This document shows positions 1-8,312 of a DNA stretch of 47,643 nt, piece after piece. The position numbers were made by a program, and so were the translations under genes. The notes beneath the pieces are model-generated. The model did not search any database and was not told the DNA's origin. It saw only the letters and a program-made list of their open reading frames with translations. Origin of the DNA: Pseudomonadota bacterium (lineage in GTDB: Bacteria; Pseudomonadota; Alphaproteobacteria; Rhizobiales; Aestuariivirgaceae); contig JAIUNJ010000009.1 of assembly GCA_020161855.1 (NCBI GenBank), positions 1 through 47,643 of the forward strand, in the 5' to 3' direction. How positions within the stretch are numbered: the first letter of the stretch is position 1; every line of letters starts with the position of its first letter.

Positions 1-1
1 C

Positions 2-640
2 ACGACCCCAGTGACTTTTCATCCGAATTTCTTGTCCTACCATGCTTCGCACCAAGCTCCCTCTTTGCAAGTACCTCTTACCCTACCGGGCTTTGCCAAT
101 AACGCGAGTGGCAATCCAGGAGGCAATCCACAACAGATTCCGTATTTGATGCCGTATCATTGGTCTACACATCCCGTTTCGACTGCAGCACCCCCTCATT
201 TACAAGCAAATGCTGCTTCTGCGGGCGGTGAAGTGGCTACTCCTAGCAACAATCCCTCAGGTAAAACCTCGAATGCAAATCAACCAAGTCCTGCCACCAA
301 CCCACCCACCAATGGTAATTACGGCCCAATGGTTTGGGGCATGATACCACACGGTGCCATGCTCTATTCAAATTTATTTGGTCAATTACCAGGCCACAGT
401 TTATCTATGGAAGCTGCGCGCTACCAACAAGCTCTGTTCGGCGCAAACGGCTTCCCATTCGTAGGAATGGCCCCTAATCAAGCTGGTGTACCCGTACCCC
501 TCCCAATGGCCGCAGGTGGAGACTCAACCGTCGATTTGATGAAATTGGCTGAAACTGCCGCCGTAGGTACTGCCACTGGTAACAATCCGCAGCCACCATC
601 TTCGATGGAACTAGAAAATGCTGAAAAGGAGACTAACAAG
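2..640 (+). CDS. Partial eukaryote-like low-complexity ORF (foreign to the rest)
   Basis: An open frame runs from the window edge with no stop until it has crossed into bacterial DNA. The peptide is rich in Asn, Gln, Pro, Gly, Ala and His, with segments such as [15 protein letters not shown] and runs of short polar residues. I recognise no bacterial domain in it. Base composition is near 50 percent GC and synonymous sites are mixed, unlike the GC-rich bacterial genes that follow. The style resembles disordered regions of eukaryotic, possibly diatom, regulatory proteins, but that is inference. No start codon is assigned because the frame is open at base 2. The apparent continuation past 640 reads antisense to nuoF and is not real coding. 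I am confident it is foreign to its neighbour, and unsure what it is. Confidence 0.45.
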
Positions 641-1132
641 ATGGACGAAGATGTCAAAGTCCCAGCCATGGACATTGTTCTTGCCGATCAGCCGCGCCTC
701 ATAGGCCTGGTCGACCGCAGCCTGCAGATGCTCACGCTCGCGGATATACTCGCCGCGCACATAGATCACCGCCGTATGGGCCGCCATGGCAGCACCCGCG
801 ATCAGGCACCCCTCAACGAGCAGATGCGGATCATGACGCAGGATTTCACGGTCCTTGCAGGTGCCCGGCTCTGATTCATCGGCATTGACCACGAGATAGT
901 GCGGGCGTTCGCCCACCTGCTTGGGCATGAATGACCACTTGAGCCCCGTCGGGAAGCCTGCGCCGCCGCGACCACGCAGGCCGGAAGCCTTCATCTCGTT
1001 GACGATCCAGTCGCGGCCCTTGTCGATGAAAGACTTCGTATCAACCCAGGCGCCACGCTTGCGCGCGCCCTCTAGGCCCCAGTCGTGAAGCCCGTAAAGG
1101 TTGGTGAAGATGCGGTCCTTGTCAGTGAGCAT
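641..1132 (-). CDS. nuoF: NADH-quinone oxidoreductase subunit F, 3'-truncated
   Basis: NuoF is the peripheral complex I subunit that binds NADH and FMN and carries a [4Fe-4S] cluster; it feeds electrons to NuoE and NuoG. The first 164 residues are present. They include the glycine-rich FMN/NADH loop [10 protein letters not shown] at residues 54-63 and NADESEPGT at 83-91. The protein is clear through GWDFDIFVH and then turns into unrelated residues and a stop where the foreign DNA begins at base 640. The usual continuation (a second glycine-rich segment and the cluster cysteines) is missing; the family is normally about 430 residues. The ATG lies 3 bases after the nuoE stop, with a GGGGAAGAAG-like ribosome site inside the end of nuoE. 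The truncation is probably an assembly artefact rather than a true pseudogene. Confidence 0.93.
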
Positions 1133-1135
1133 GGC

Positions 1136-2299
1136 TTACTTCTTCCCCGGCTTGTCGCCCACAGACGACTCGGGCCGCCAGCCCGAAGCGAGCTTCTTGG
1201 CCTGACTGACCCATTCATCGCGCGAGGCACGGCCCTTGAAGCCCTCGAGCTTCTCATCAACCCAGGCCAACTCAGTCTTCGTCCACGAGGCAATCTGGTC
1301 GAAGTGCCAGACACCGAGCTTGTGCAGCAGCATCTCAAGCTTGGGGCCAACCCCCCAGATCAGTTTCAGGTCGTCGCCCTTGCCCGTGCGCGGCTTCTTG
1401 AGCAATTCAGGACGGCCCTCTATCTCCTTCGCGCCAGACTTCAAGACTGGCTTGGAAGGCTTTGATACAACTGCCTCTTTTGCCTTCGGCGCAACTGGCT
1501 CAGCGACCGGCGCCGCCACTGGTTGCGGCGCTGCCGCGGCAGGTGCACTGGCCACAGCGGCCGGCGCAGGCTTGGCGGTAACAGGAGCAGCCGCAGCAGG
1601 TGCAGCGGCGGGAGCCGGTGCCGGAGCGCCAGCCGGTGCGGGCGGTGGCGGAGGCGGCAACTCGATGCGCTCAAACTTGCGCTGGCCCTTGTAAATCTCA
1701 GGATCGGTCAGCGTCGAGGCGCCGCCAAGAGCCATGGAGTACTGCCGGCCGTTCTGCGGACCCGGCTTCGTCTTGCGGCCCGCTGACCAATCGTCGATCA
1801 ATTGCTCCAGCGCCTCAGGCGTCAGGTCTTCGTAGGTATCCTTCCACACCTGCACCATCGGGGCATTCACGCAGGAGCCGAGGCATTCCACCTCTTCCCA
1901 CGAAAGATTGCCATCGGCGGTCACATGATGCGGCTCGGAGTGAATCTTGCGGCGGCAGACCTCCTTGAGATCCTCTGCGCCACGCAGCATGCAAGGCGTT
2001 GTTCCGCAAACCTGCACATGGGCCTTCTTGCCCACCGGCGACAGCTGGAACATCGTGTAGAAGGTTGCCACTTCCAGAACGCGGATGTAGGCCATGTCCA
2101 GCATGCTCGCGACGTATTCAATCGCGGGGCGCGAAACCCAGCCCTCGTTCTGTTCCTGGGCGCGCCACAAAAGCGGGATCACCGCCGAGGCCTGCTTGCC
2201 CGTGGGATATTTTGCAATCGTCTGCTTCGCCCAGGCCAGATTGTCCGGCGAGAAGGCAAAGTTCTCAGGCTGTACAAGATCAAGTCGACGGACGCTCAC
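1136..2299 (-). CDS. nuoE: NADH-quinone oxidoreductase subunit E with C-terminal extension
   Basis: NuoE is the thioredoxin-fold [2Fe-2S] subunit of the NADH-binding arm of complex I. Residues 1-175 are the canonical domain. The four cluster cysteines are Cys98, Cys103, Cys139 and Cys143, in VCGTTPC and ECLGSC. A Pro/Ala-rich linker of about 90 residues (214-300) follows, beginning with seven prolines, then a compact domain at 306-370 containing [16 protein letters not shown], a helix-hairpin-helix-like signature. The total of 387 residues is more than twice the E. coli protein. Such tails are known in NuoE of Rhizobiales, but their role is not settled. The start is GTG, overlapping the nuoD stop as GTGA, so translation is coupled. 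Confidence 0.96.
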   Translation of the reverse strand: MSVRRLDLVQPENFAFSPDNLAWAKQTIAKYPTGKQASAVIPLLWRAQEQNEGWVSRPAIEYVASMLDMAYIRVLEVATFYTMFQLSPVGKKAHVQVCGTTPCMLRGAEDLKEVCRRKIHSEPHHVTADGNLSWEEVECLGSCVNAPMVQVWKDTYEDLTPEALEQLIDDWSAGRKTKPGPQNGRQYSMALGGASTLTDPEIYKGQRKFERIELPPPPPPAPAGAPAPAPAAAPAAAAPVTAKPAPAAVASAPAAAAPQPVAAPVAEPVAPKAKEAVVSKPSKPVLKSGAKEIEGRPELLKKPRTGKGDDLKLIWGVGPKLEMLLHKLGVWHFDQIASWTKTELAWVDEKLEGFKGRASRDEWVSQAKKLASGWRPESSVGDKPGKK

Positions 2300-3486
2300 C
2301 GGTCCACCTCACCAAACACGATATCAAGGGAGCCGAGCACGGCAGAAATGTCGGCCAGCATGTGCCCGCGGCACAGGAAGTCCATGGCCTGCAAATGCGC
2401 AAAGCCCGGCGCGCGCAGGCGGCAGCGGTATGGCTTGTTGGTGCCATCGGCCACGAGATAGACGCCAAACTCGCCTTTGGGCGCTTCCACCGCCGCATAG
2501 ACCTCGCCGGCCGGCACCTTGTAGCCCTCGGTGTAGAGCTTGAAGTGATGGATCAGCGCTTCCATCGAGCGCTTCATCTCACCACGCTTGGGCGGCACCA
2601 CCTTGCCATCCATGGCTGAAACAGGCCCCGCCCCTTCCGCGGACGACAGCTTGTTCACGCACTGCTTCATGATCTTCACGGACTCGCGGCACTCCTGCAC
2701 GCGGATCAGATAGCGGTCGTAGTTGTCGCCGTTCTTGCCGACAGGAATATCGAAATCGAGTTCCGAATAGCACTCATAGGGCTGCGCCCGGCGCAGGTCC
2801 CAGGCAGCACCACTGCCGCGCACCATCACACCGGAGAAACCCCAGTTGAAGGCGTCTTCCAGAGAAACCACACCGATATCGACGTTGCGCTGCTTGAAGA
2901 TGCGGTTGTCAGTCAGCAGGCCTTCGATATCGTCTAGCACCTTGTTGTGGTGATCGCAGAAGCGCCCGATGTCGTCGACGAGCTTCTGCGGGATATCCTG
3001 ATGAACGCCGCCCGGACGCACATAGGCCGCATGCATGCGGCTGCCCGAGGCACGCTCATAGAACACCATGAGCTTTTCGCGCTCCTCGAAGCCCCAGAGT
3101 GGCGGAGTGAGCGCGCCCACGTCCATGGCCTGTGTGGTCACATTCAGGAGATGAGACAGCAGCCGGCCGATCTCTGAATAGAGCACGCGGATCAACTGCC
3201 CGCGCCTCGGCACCGTGATGCCCAGCAGCTTCTCGACGGCCAGCGCAAACGCATGCTCCTGGTTCATCGGCGCCACATAGTCGAGGCGGTCGAAATAGGG
3301 CACGGCCTGCAGATAGGTCTTCTGCTCGATCAGCTTTTCTGTGCCGCGATGCAGGAGCCCGATATGGGGATCGACACGGGTGACGACTTCGCCATCGAGT
3401 TCCAGCACCATGCGCAGCACACCATGGGCCGCCGGATGCTGCGGGCCGAAGTTGATCGTGAAATTGCGGACGGCAGCTTCGGTCAT
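2296..3486 (-). CDS. nuoD: NADH-quinone oxidoreductase subunit D
   Basis: This 396-residue 49-kDa-type subunit forms the quinone-reduction site together with NuoB at the junction of the peripheral and membrane arms of complex I. The N-terminus carries the family signature [14 protein letters not shown], and the region around residue 60 has the conserved RGTEK and PYFDRLDYV motifs. I placed the start at MTEAAVRN, where ATG overlaps the nuoC stop in an ATGA junction. The frame stays open 16 codons further upstream, but that stretch lies inside nuoC and has no family counterpart. It is separate from nuoC, unlike the fused NuoCD of E. coli. It is followed by the GTGA overlap with nuoE. Confidence 0.97.
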   Translation of the reverse strand: MTEAAVRNFTINFGPQHPAAHGVLRMVLELDGEVVTRVDPHIGLLHRGTEKLIEQKTYLQAVPYFDRLDYVAPMNQEHAFALAVEKLLGITVPRRGQLIRVLYSEIGRLLSHLLNVTTQAMDVGALTPPLWGFEEREKLMVFYERASGSRMHAAYVRPGGVHQDIPQKLVDDIGRFCDHHNKVLDDIEGLLTDNRIFKQRNVDIGVVSLEDAFNWGFSGVMVRGSGAAWDLRRAQPYECYSELDFDIPVGKNGDNYDRYLIRVQECRESVKIMKQCVNKLSSAEGAGPVSAMDGKVVPPKRGEMKRSMEALIHHFKLYTEGYKVPAGEVYAAVEAPKGEFGVYLVADGTNKPYRCRLRAPGFAHLQAMDFLCRGHMLADISAVLGSLDIVFGEVDR

Positions 3487-4085
3487 TGCTTCGCCTTCTC
3501 GTCGCCCGGCAGCACGTAGTTCGTGCCCTCCCATGGCGACAGGTAATCAAACTGCCGGAATTCCTGAACGAGCTTCACCGGCTCATAGACAACCCGCTTG
3601 GCTTCGTCGTCGTAGCGGACCTGCACATAGCCCGTGGTCGGGAAGTCCTTGCGCAGCGGATGGCCCTGGAAGCCATAGTCGGTCAGGATGCGGCGCAGGT
3701 CGGGATGGCCCGAGAACACCACGCCATAGAGATCGTAGACTTCGCGTTCAAACCAGTTGGCGGCCTGGAAGGTTTCGAGCGCGCTCGGCACCTCGTCGCC
3801 CTCGCCCGCCTGCACCTTCACGCGCACCCGCAGGTTCTTGTAAGGCGACAGCAGGTGATAGACGACATCGAACCGCTTGGCCCGCTCCGGGTAATCGACA
3901 CCGGCGATATCAATGAAGTTCACGAAGCGGCATTCTGCATCGTCCCGCAGGAAGCGCAGCACGTCATTGATCCTGGCCGCTTCGGCCTCAATGTTCAGTT
4001 CGCCATAGGCAAGTGATGTGCCCACCACCGCGCTTCCCAGTTGCGCGGTAACCCGTTCGGCGATGGCTTGCAGCTTGTCGCTCAT
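3483..4085 (-). CDS. nuoC: NADH-quinone oxidoreductase subunit C
   Basis: This is the 30-kDa-type subunit of the complex I connecting module, 200 residues long, the normal size for the unfused form. Residues around 95-140 contain the family pattern [14 protein letters not shown] and [29 protein letters not shown] in pieces, ending with the conserved HPLRKDFP. It is a cytoplasmic scaffold subunit with no cofactor of its own. The start lies 9 bases after the nuoB stop and the stop overlaps the nuoD ATG. It is a member of the nuoA-B-C-D-E-F operon. Confidence 0.96.
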   Translation of the reverse strand: MSDKLQAIAERVTAQLGSAVVGTSLAYGELNIEAEAARINDVLRFLRDDAECRFVNFIDIAGVDYPERAKRFDVVYHLLSPYKNLRVRVKVQAGEGDEVPSALETFQAANWFEREVYDLYGVVFSGHPDLRRILTDYGFQGHPLRKDFPTTGYVQVRYDDEAKRVVYEPVKLVQEFRQFDYLSPWEGTNYVLPGDEKAKQ

Positions 4086-4094
4086 CTCAACCTG

Positions 4095-4619
4095 TCAGCG
4101 TTCAATTGTTCCGGTGCGCCGGATCTTCTTCTGCAGCATCAGGATGCCATAGAGCAGCGCTTCGGCCGTCGGAGGGCAGCCCGGAATGTAAATATCCACC
4201 GGCACGATGCGGTCGCAACCGCGCACCACGCTGTAGGAGTAGTGATAGTAGCCGCCGCCATTGGCGCAGGATCCCATGGAGATCACATAGCGCGGCTCAG
4301 GCATCTGGTCGTAAACCTTGCGGAGCGCCGGAGCCATCTTGTTGGTCAGCGTGCCCGCAACGATCATCACGTCCGACTGGCGCGGCGAGGCGCGCGGCGC
4401 AAAGCCGAAGCGCTCCACGTCATAGCGCGGCATCGAAGTGTGCATCATCTCGACAGCGCAACAGGCCAGACCGAAGGTCATCCACATCAGCGAGCCGGTG
4501 CGCGCCCAGTTGATCAGGTCATCGGTCGAAGTGACAAGAAAACCCTTGTCGGCGAGTTCCGCATTGATCTCGGTGAAATACTCGCGCTGCTCAGGTGTGG
4601 CGCGTTCGATCAATCCCAT
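4095..4619 (-). CDS. nuoB: NADH-quinone oxidoreductase subunit B
   Basis: NuoB carries cluster N2, the last [4Fe-4S] centre before quinone, at the interface with NuoD. The tandem cysteines in [12 protein letters not shown], the cysteine of MGSCANGGG and that of [10 protein letters not shown] are all present and supply the N2 ligands. I chose the start MGLIERA (174 residues), whose ATG overlaps the end of nuoA by 10 bases. An ATG at 4640 would add seven residues and overlap nuoA by 31 bases; it is less likely but not excluded. The C-terminus [12 protein letters not shown] is typical of alphaproteobacterial NuoB. Confidence 0.95.
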   Translation of the reverse strand: MGLIERATPEQREYFTEINAELADKGFLVTSTDDLINWARTGSLMWMTFGLACCAVEMMHTSMPRYDVERFGFAPRASPRQSDVMIVAGTLTNKMAPALRKVYDQMPEPRYVISMGSCANGGGYYHYSYSVVRGCDRIVPVDIYIPGCPPTAEALLYGILMLQKKIRRTGTIER

Positions 4620-4975
4620 TCGAGGGCACCCTTCCGCCATTCATAGATGAAGCCGATGGTCAACACCGCAAGGAAGATCATCATCGACCAGAAACCGAAG
4701 AGGCCAATATCGCCAAGGCTGATCGCCCAGGGAAACAGAAACGCCACTTCGAGGTCGAAGATGATGAAAAGGATCGAGACGAGGTAGAAGCGCACATCGA
4801 ACTTCATGCGCGCATCGTCAAAGGCATTGAAACCGCACTCATAGGCGGAAAGCTTTTCCGGATCAGGCTTGCGGTAGGCGAGAAGGATCGGCGCGATCAT
4901 CAGCGCCAGTGTGATTCCACCCGCCACAGCCATGAAAATCGCAATCGGCAGATAATCCTTCAGCAGTTCCGGCAT
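4610..4975 (-). CDS. nuoA: NADH-quinone oxidoreductase subunit A
   Basis: This small inner-membrane subunit of complex I has 121 residues and three predicted membrane helices. It contains the loop segment [20 protein letters not shown] between helices 1 and 2, with the conserved Cys that marks the active/deactive switch region in related enzymes. The start at [13 protein letters not shown] has a GAGGGG ribosome site just upstream. The frame is open for 63 further codons, but that part is not NuoA-like. It is the first gene of the nuo operon, so the operon promoter should lie in the 240 bases between it and the divergent HdeA-like gene. Confidence 0.96.
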   Translation of the reverse strand: MPELLKDYLPIAIFMAVAGGITLALMIAPILLAYRKPDPEKLSAYECGFNAFDDARMKFDVRFYLVSILFIIFDLEVAFLFPWAISLGDIGLFGFWSMMIFLAVLTIGFIYEWRKGALEWD

Positions 4976-5217
4976 GACCCCTCGTCGCCTCGTTGGCCGG
5001 GGCAAATCATACCCCCGAAGCCGGCTGCTTGCTAGCGCAGGGTACGGTCCCCTGCAAGCTTTTAGGCCCGGGAGAAGCCAATGTGTCGCGGCTGCAAATT
5101 TGTGCACAAACCCGCGCCACAGCACTGAAATCTGGCCCTTGTCCGACTCTGCGAACGGGCTCAAGAAATGCCGCGGCCTGGGGAAGCCTGAGAAACCAAC
5201 CTGAGAGGGGAATCACA
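4976..5217. promoter_or_regulatory. Divergent intergenic region nuoA / HdeA-like gene
   Basis: No gene is visible here. The region must hold the promoters for the nuo operon (minus) and the HdeA-like gene (plus). On the minus strand TTGCAG, 17 bases, then TAGCAA is a weak sigma-70-like candidate near the nuoA side. A perfect 12-base palindrome TTTGTGCACAAA lies at 5099-5110 and could be an operator. Neither is proven. Confidence 0.35.
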
Positions 5218-5508
5218 ATGAGAATCGCACTTGCGGCGCTGGCCCTGCTGGCCGGCGCAGCTTTGACCACGGCCAAGGCCGAAGTCATCGACCTTGCCAC
5301 CATCAAATGCTCGGAAATCGCCTCCATGCCGGATGAGGAAGGCAGCTATCTGATGATCTGGATTCATGGCTACTTCAGCGGCCAGGCCGGAAGCACGACC
5401 ATGGATCTGGACGACATGGCAGCCGACGGAAAGGCGATCGGCGAATACTGCGCCGCGAACCCGGATGTCGGCGTACTGTCGGCGGCCCAGCAGGCGCTCG
5501 GTAACTGA
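5218..5508 (+). CDS. Small secreted HdeA/HdeB-like protein
   Basis: A 96-residue protein with a Sec signal peptide (residues 1-21, cleavage likely after TAKA). The mature part is small and acidic with exactly two cysteines, Cys31 and Cys78, in KCSE and YCAANP. That spacing and pattern match the HdeA family of periplasmic acid-stress chaperones, whose single disulfide is structural. Function here is inferred from that resemblance; many alphaproteobacterial relatives are uncharacterised. The ATG follows a strong GAGAGGGG ribosome site by 7 bases. It stands alone, divergent from nuoA, and ends at an intrinsic terminator shared with tRNA-Asp. Confidence 0.8.
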   Translation: MRIALAALALLAGAALTTAKAEVIDLATIKCSEIASMPDEEGSYLMIWIHGYFSGQAGSTTMDLDDMAADGKAIGEYCAANPDVGVLSAAQQALGN

Positions 5509-5532
5509 TATCCAGCCAACCACAGAAACGAC

Positions 5533-5557
5533 AAAGGCCGCTGCGAGCGGCCTTTTT
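5533..5557. terminator. Bidirectional intrinsic terminator
   Basis: A 9-bp stem (AAGGCCGCT with AGCGGCCTT) encloses the loop GCG and is followed by five T on the plus strand, ending the HdeA-like gene. On the minus strand the same hairpin is followed by TTTGTC and lies just past the 3' end of tRNA-Asp. Confidence 0.8.
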
Positions 5558-5574
5558 CATAGAACCACGGTAAG

Positions 5575-5651
5575 TGGCGCGAGTGACGGGGCTCGAACCC
5601 GCGACCTTCGGCGTGACAGGCCGACGCTCTAACCAACTGAGCTACACCCGC
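5575..5651 (-). tRNA. tRNA-Asp (GTC)
   Basis: The cloverleaf reads cleanly on the minus strand. The acceptor stem GCGGGTG pairs with CACTCGC (one G-U), the D-arm is GTAGCTCAGTTGG, the anticodon loop CTGTCAC gives anticodon GTC, and the T-arm contains GGTTCGAGCCC. The discriminator is G and CCA is encoded (5575-5577). Confidence 0.97.
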
Positions 5652-5710
5652 TTGGGTGGGCTGCGGCATAGATGGGCCTCCCAACCCTGTCAAGCAGGAT
5701 CGGGGACCGT

Positions 5711-6184
5711 TCAGAAATCGCTGCCGTCGCGCTTCACAAAGCGGAAAGCGCCATCCGTCTTGACCGCCAGCATGTCGACGTCACTGAAATGCGCGCGGTC
5801 AGCCTTTAGCCGGGTGCCCACCTCAAGGTACGTCGCCGGGCTGTCGCTTGCGTTCTTCAGGTGATGGCCGTTGCCATTTCCAGCCTTGAAGCCCGCACAC
5901 ATGCCTGGCGTCAGCACGTGCTCGCCATCGTCGTCGACGAGCAGCAACTCGCCGTCGACCACATAGATGAACTCGTCCTCGCCCTCGTGCCAGTGGCGCT
6001 GCGAGGCCCAGGCACCCGGTGGCAGCACGGCTAGGTTCACGCCGAACTGGTCCAGTCCGAACACATCGCCGAGAATGAATTTCTGACGTGCCTCACATGG
6101 ACCACTGTAGATCTTCGGGTAGCGCGAACCGTTGCGCTGTGGCGCGTCGCTGGCGCGGATGGTGGCCGGTGGCTTCCCCGTCAT
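5711..6184 (-). CDS. Cupin-domain protein
   Basis: A single-domain cupin of 157 residues. Cupin motif 1 is at HWHEGEDEFIYVVDGE, with His64, His66 and Glu71 as likely metal ligands. Motif 2 is near residues 93-108 (PGMCAGFKAGNGNGHH). No helix-turn-helix or second domain is seen, so the substrate cannot be assigned. Its ATG overlaps the stop of the upstream IscU-like gene (ATGA), which implies coupled translation and perhaps a related role in iron-sulfur or metal handling; that link is inference. The gene ends about 60 bases from the 5' end of tRNA-Asp. Confidence 0.85.
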   Translation of the reverse strand: MTGKPPATIRASDAPQRNGSRYPKIYSGPCEARQKFILGDVFGLDQFGVNLAVLPPGAWASQRHWHEGEDEFIYVVDGELLLVDDDGEHVLTPGMCAGFKAGNGNGHHLKNASDSPATYLEVGTRLKADRAHFSDVDMLAVKTDGAFRFVKRDGSDF

Positions 6185-6624
6185 GCCGCAACACCCTGCT
6201 TGGCCTCGATCTGGTTCACCGCATCAACGACGGCGTCGAATGTCAACAACGTAGAGGCATGCCGGGCCTTGAAATCACGAACCGGCAGCAAGGCTTCGCA
6301 ATCAGCCCAGCGTCCCGAAGGCGGCGGCCCCTCCTCCTTGAGCATCTTGTACATCTGTTCGCGCAAGGCGCGGAGCTCCGGGCCAGTCGCCCCGACGACA
6401 TGCCGGGCCATGATCGAAGAAGATGCCTGCCCGAGCGCGCAGGCCTTCACGTCGTGGCCGAAATCGGTCACCACGCCGTCCTTCATCTTGAGGTCAACCG
6501 TTACCTTGGAGCCACAAAGCTTCGAGTGCGCAATGGCGCTGGCGTCCGCGTCGCTCAGGCGCCGCAAATGAGGAATATCGGCGGCGAGGCCCAGAATTTT
6601 CTTGTTGTAAACATCATTGATCAT
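6181..6624 (-). CDS. IscU/SufU-like iron-sulfur cluster scaffold protein
   Basis: A 147-residue protein of the NifU N-terminal (IscU) fold. The three cluster-binding cysteines are Cys37 (KLCGSKVTVDL), Cys62 (KACALGQASSS) and Cys109 (RWADCEAL), in the spacing expected for a transient [2Fe-2S] scaffold. The N-terminus MINDVYNKKILGLA is typical of alphaproteobacterial members. ATG codons at 6624 and 6630 are both possible; I chose 6624 because GGTGG sits about 9 bases upstream. The longer open frame upstream overlaps folE regulatory DNA and is not coding. There is no iscS, sufS or hscBA nearby, so this is a standalone scaffold, coupled only to a cupin. It is divergent from folE. Confidence 0.88.
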   Translation of the reverse strand: MINDVYNKKILGLAADIPHLRRLSDADASAIAHSKLCGSKVTVDLKMKDGVVTDFGHDVKACALGQASSSIMARHVVGATGPELRALREQMYKMLKEEGPPPSGRWADCEALLPVRDFKARHASTLLTFDAVVDAVNQIEAKQGVAA

Positions 6625-6787
6625 GACCATATCCACCGGGCCAAAGACGCGCCCGCGTTTCCTAGCATACCCGTTGATATGGGAGTTGCACAGGCGGCGG
6701 GGCAAGGCAGCGGCCACATACATTCCATGAGCGGCACGCAACCGTAACATGGGCTCCGGAAACATTATACGCAAGGAAGCACCGTCC

Positions 6788-7417
6788 ATGGATGCCAAGG
6801 TCCTTAACAAGCCCGTTCCCCAGACTGTTACTGTGCCAAGCCGCGAAGAAGCGGAGGCCGCTGTGCGTACGCTCATCGCCTGGGCCGGTGACGATCCGCG
6901 CCGTGAGGGCCTCCTCGACACGCCGAAGCGCGTGGTCAATGCCTACCGCGAATATTTCAAGGGTTATACGCAGGATCCGGCCGATATCCTGAATCGCACC
7001 TTCAATGAGGTTGGCGGCTACGACGATATGGTCATGCTGCGCGACATCGCCTTCACGTCTCATTGCGAGCATCACATCGCGCCCTTCTATGGACGGGCCC
7101 ATGTGGCCTATCTGCCCAATGGTGGCGTCGTCGGCATCTCCAAGATCGCCCGCGTGGTCGAGCTCTATGCCCGCCGCCTGCAAACCCAGGAAACCATGAC
7201 GGCACAGATCGCCAACGCCATTCACGAGCATCTGGCCGCCCGTGGCGTCGCCGTGTTCGTCGAAGCCGTGCACACCTGCATGTCGTCGCGCGGCGTGGCC
7301 AAGCACAATGTCGGCACCATCACCAGCCAGTTCACCGGCGAGTTCAAGTCGAACCCGGTGCTGCAGGCGCGCTTCCTGGAAATGGCCCGCGGCCCCCGCA
7401 CGCCATTTACGCCCTGA
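6788..7417 (+). CDS. folE: GTP cyclohydrolase I
   Basis: FolE converts GTP to 7,8-dihydroneopterin triphosphate, the first step of folate (and pterin) synthesis, in the cytoplasm. The protein has 209 residues. Zinc ligands Cys93 and His96 (SHCEHH) and Cys164 (HTCMSSRG) are present, as are the substrate-binding segments [10 protein letters not shown] and TSQFTGEF. The start MDAKVLN follows AAGGAAG by 8 bases; a further ATG at 6749 lacks a ribosome site. It is followed 23 bases later by hisI, probably co-transcribed. I could not establish a folate riboswitch in the leader. Confidence 0.97.
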   Translation: MDAKVLNKPVPQTVTVPSREEAEAAVRTLIAWAGDDPRREGLLDTPKRVVNAYREYFKGYTQDPADILNRTFNEVGGYDDMVMLRDIAFTSHCEHHIAPFYGRAHVAYLPNGGVVGISKIARVVELYARRLQTQETMTAQIANAIHEHLAARGVAVFVEAVHTCMSSRGVAKHNVGTITSQFTGEFKSNPVLQARFLEMARGPRTPFTP

Positions 7418-7440
7418 GTCGCCTGCGATAAAGCCAGCCG

Positions 7441-7803
7441 ATGACCCTCGAAGAAACATCGGCTTTCACGCCCCGCTACGACAGCAACGGCCTGATCGGC
7501 GCCATCATCCAGGATAGCGCCTATGGGGCTGTCCTCATGTTCGCCTTCATGAACGCGGAAGCGCTGGAAGCCACCCGCCGCACCGGGCTGATCCATTTCT
7601 GGAGCCGCTCGCGCGGCAAGCTTTGGCTGAAGGGGGAAACGTCGGGCGAGACATTCAAGGTCGACAGTATTCATGTCGACTGTGACCAGGATTGCCTTTT
7701 GGTCCGCGTTACGCCGCAAAAAACCGGTGCCGCCTGCCACACCGGGCGGCGGAGCTGCTTCTATCGCAGGCTGGACGGCGCGGGCCTCACCTTCGAAGGC
7801 TAG
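7441..7803 (+). CDS. hisI: Phosphoribosyl-AMP cyclohydrolase
   Basis: HisI opens the purine ring of phosphoribosyl-AMP in the third step of histidine synthesis. The protein is the monofunctional 120-residue form without the HisE domain, as usual in alphaproteobacteria. The metal motif DCDQDC is at residues 80-85, with further zinc cysteines Cys99 (AACHTG) and Cys106 (SCFYR). The signature WSRSRGKLWLKGETSG lies near residues 54-69. It sits just downstream of folE and converges on the CBS-domain gene. Confidence 0.96.
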   Translation: MTLEETSAFTPRYDSNGLIGAIIQDSAYGAVLMFAFMNAEALEATRRTGLIHFWSRSRGKLWLKGETSGETFKVDSIHVDCDQDCLLVRVTPQKTGAACHTGRRSCFYRRLDGAGLTFEG

Positions 7804-7832
7804 CGCGGCCGCCCTGCCCCTTGCCGCGACCG

Positions 7833-8267
7833 CTATCCGGCGGTTGCGATGTAGGCCTTCATGTCCTCGGCTTCGCGCTCGACCTCCTCGATGCGGTTCT
7901 TCACCACGTCACCGATGGAGATCATGCCCACCAGCTTGTTGTTGTTCACAACAGGCAGGTGGCGGATCCGGTGCGCCGTCATGAGCGACATGAGCGCGGC
8001 TTCGCTGTCGCCTTCGCGGCAGGTCCGCACGTCACGAGTCATGATTGACGACACCGGCAGGTCCAGGGCCGTGGCACCGTCCCTCCCGACGAACCTCACC
8101 ACATCCCGCTCCGAAACGATGCCTTCGATCCGGCCATTGGCGCCCGTAATGACCACGGCACCAATGCGCTTCTCGGAAAGAGTTCTGGCGATTTCGGAAA
8201 CAGGGGTAGCAGGTCCGGCCGTGATCACGTCACGGCCCTTTGCGTTGAGGATTTGAGATACAGCCAT
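7833..8267 (-). CDS. Tandem CBS-domain protein
   Basis: A 144-residue protein made of two CBS motifs (about residues 8-65 and 75-133) and nothing else. Such pairs bind adenine nucleotides and act as energy or nucleotide sensors; the partner here is unknown. Recognisable segments are GIVSERDVVR at the end of CBS1 and RHLPVVNNNKLVGMISIGDVV in CBS2 (given as the motif start and end). Ribosome site GGAGGAG precedes the ATG. The gene is followed convergently by hisI and preceded by the rhomboid gene on the same strand, about 45 bases away. Confidence 0.92.
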   Translation of the reverse strand: MAVSQILNAKGRDVITAGPATPVSEIARTLSEKRIGAVVITGANGRIEGIVSERDVVRFVGRDGATALDLPVSSIMTRDVRTCREGDSEAALMSLMTAHRIRHLPVVNNNKLVGMISIGDVVKNRIEEVEREAEDMKAYIATAG

Positions 8268-8312
8268 TGCTATTCTCCTCCCTGAATGGCAACGCTGGTC
8301 TCATAGCACAGT

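Noticed and set aside
611-640. Natural C-terminus of nuoF
   Set aside because: The last nine residues before the stop do not resemble NuoF, and the missing half carries the essential cluster cysteines.
6625-6787. Tetrahydrofolate (THF-II) riboswitch upstream of folE
   Set aside because: Considered because such motifs precede folE in some alphaproteobacteria, but I could not match a consensus or fold by eye; a covariance-model search would decide.
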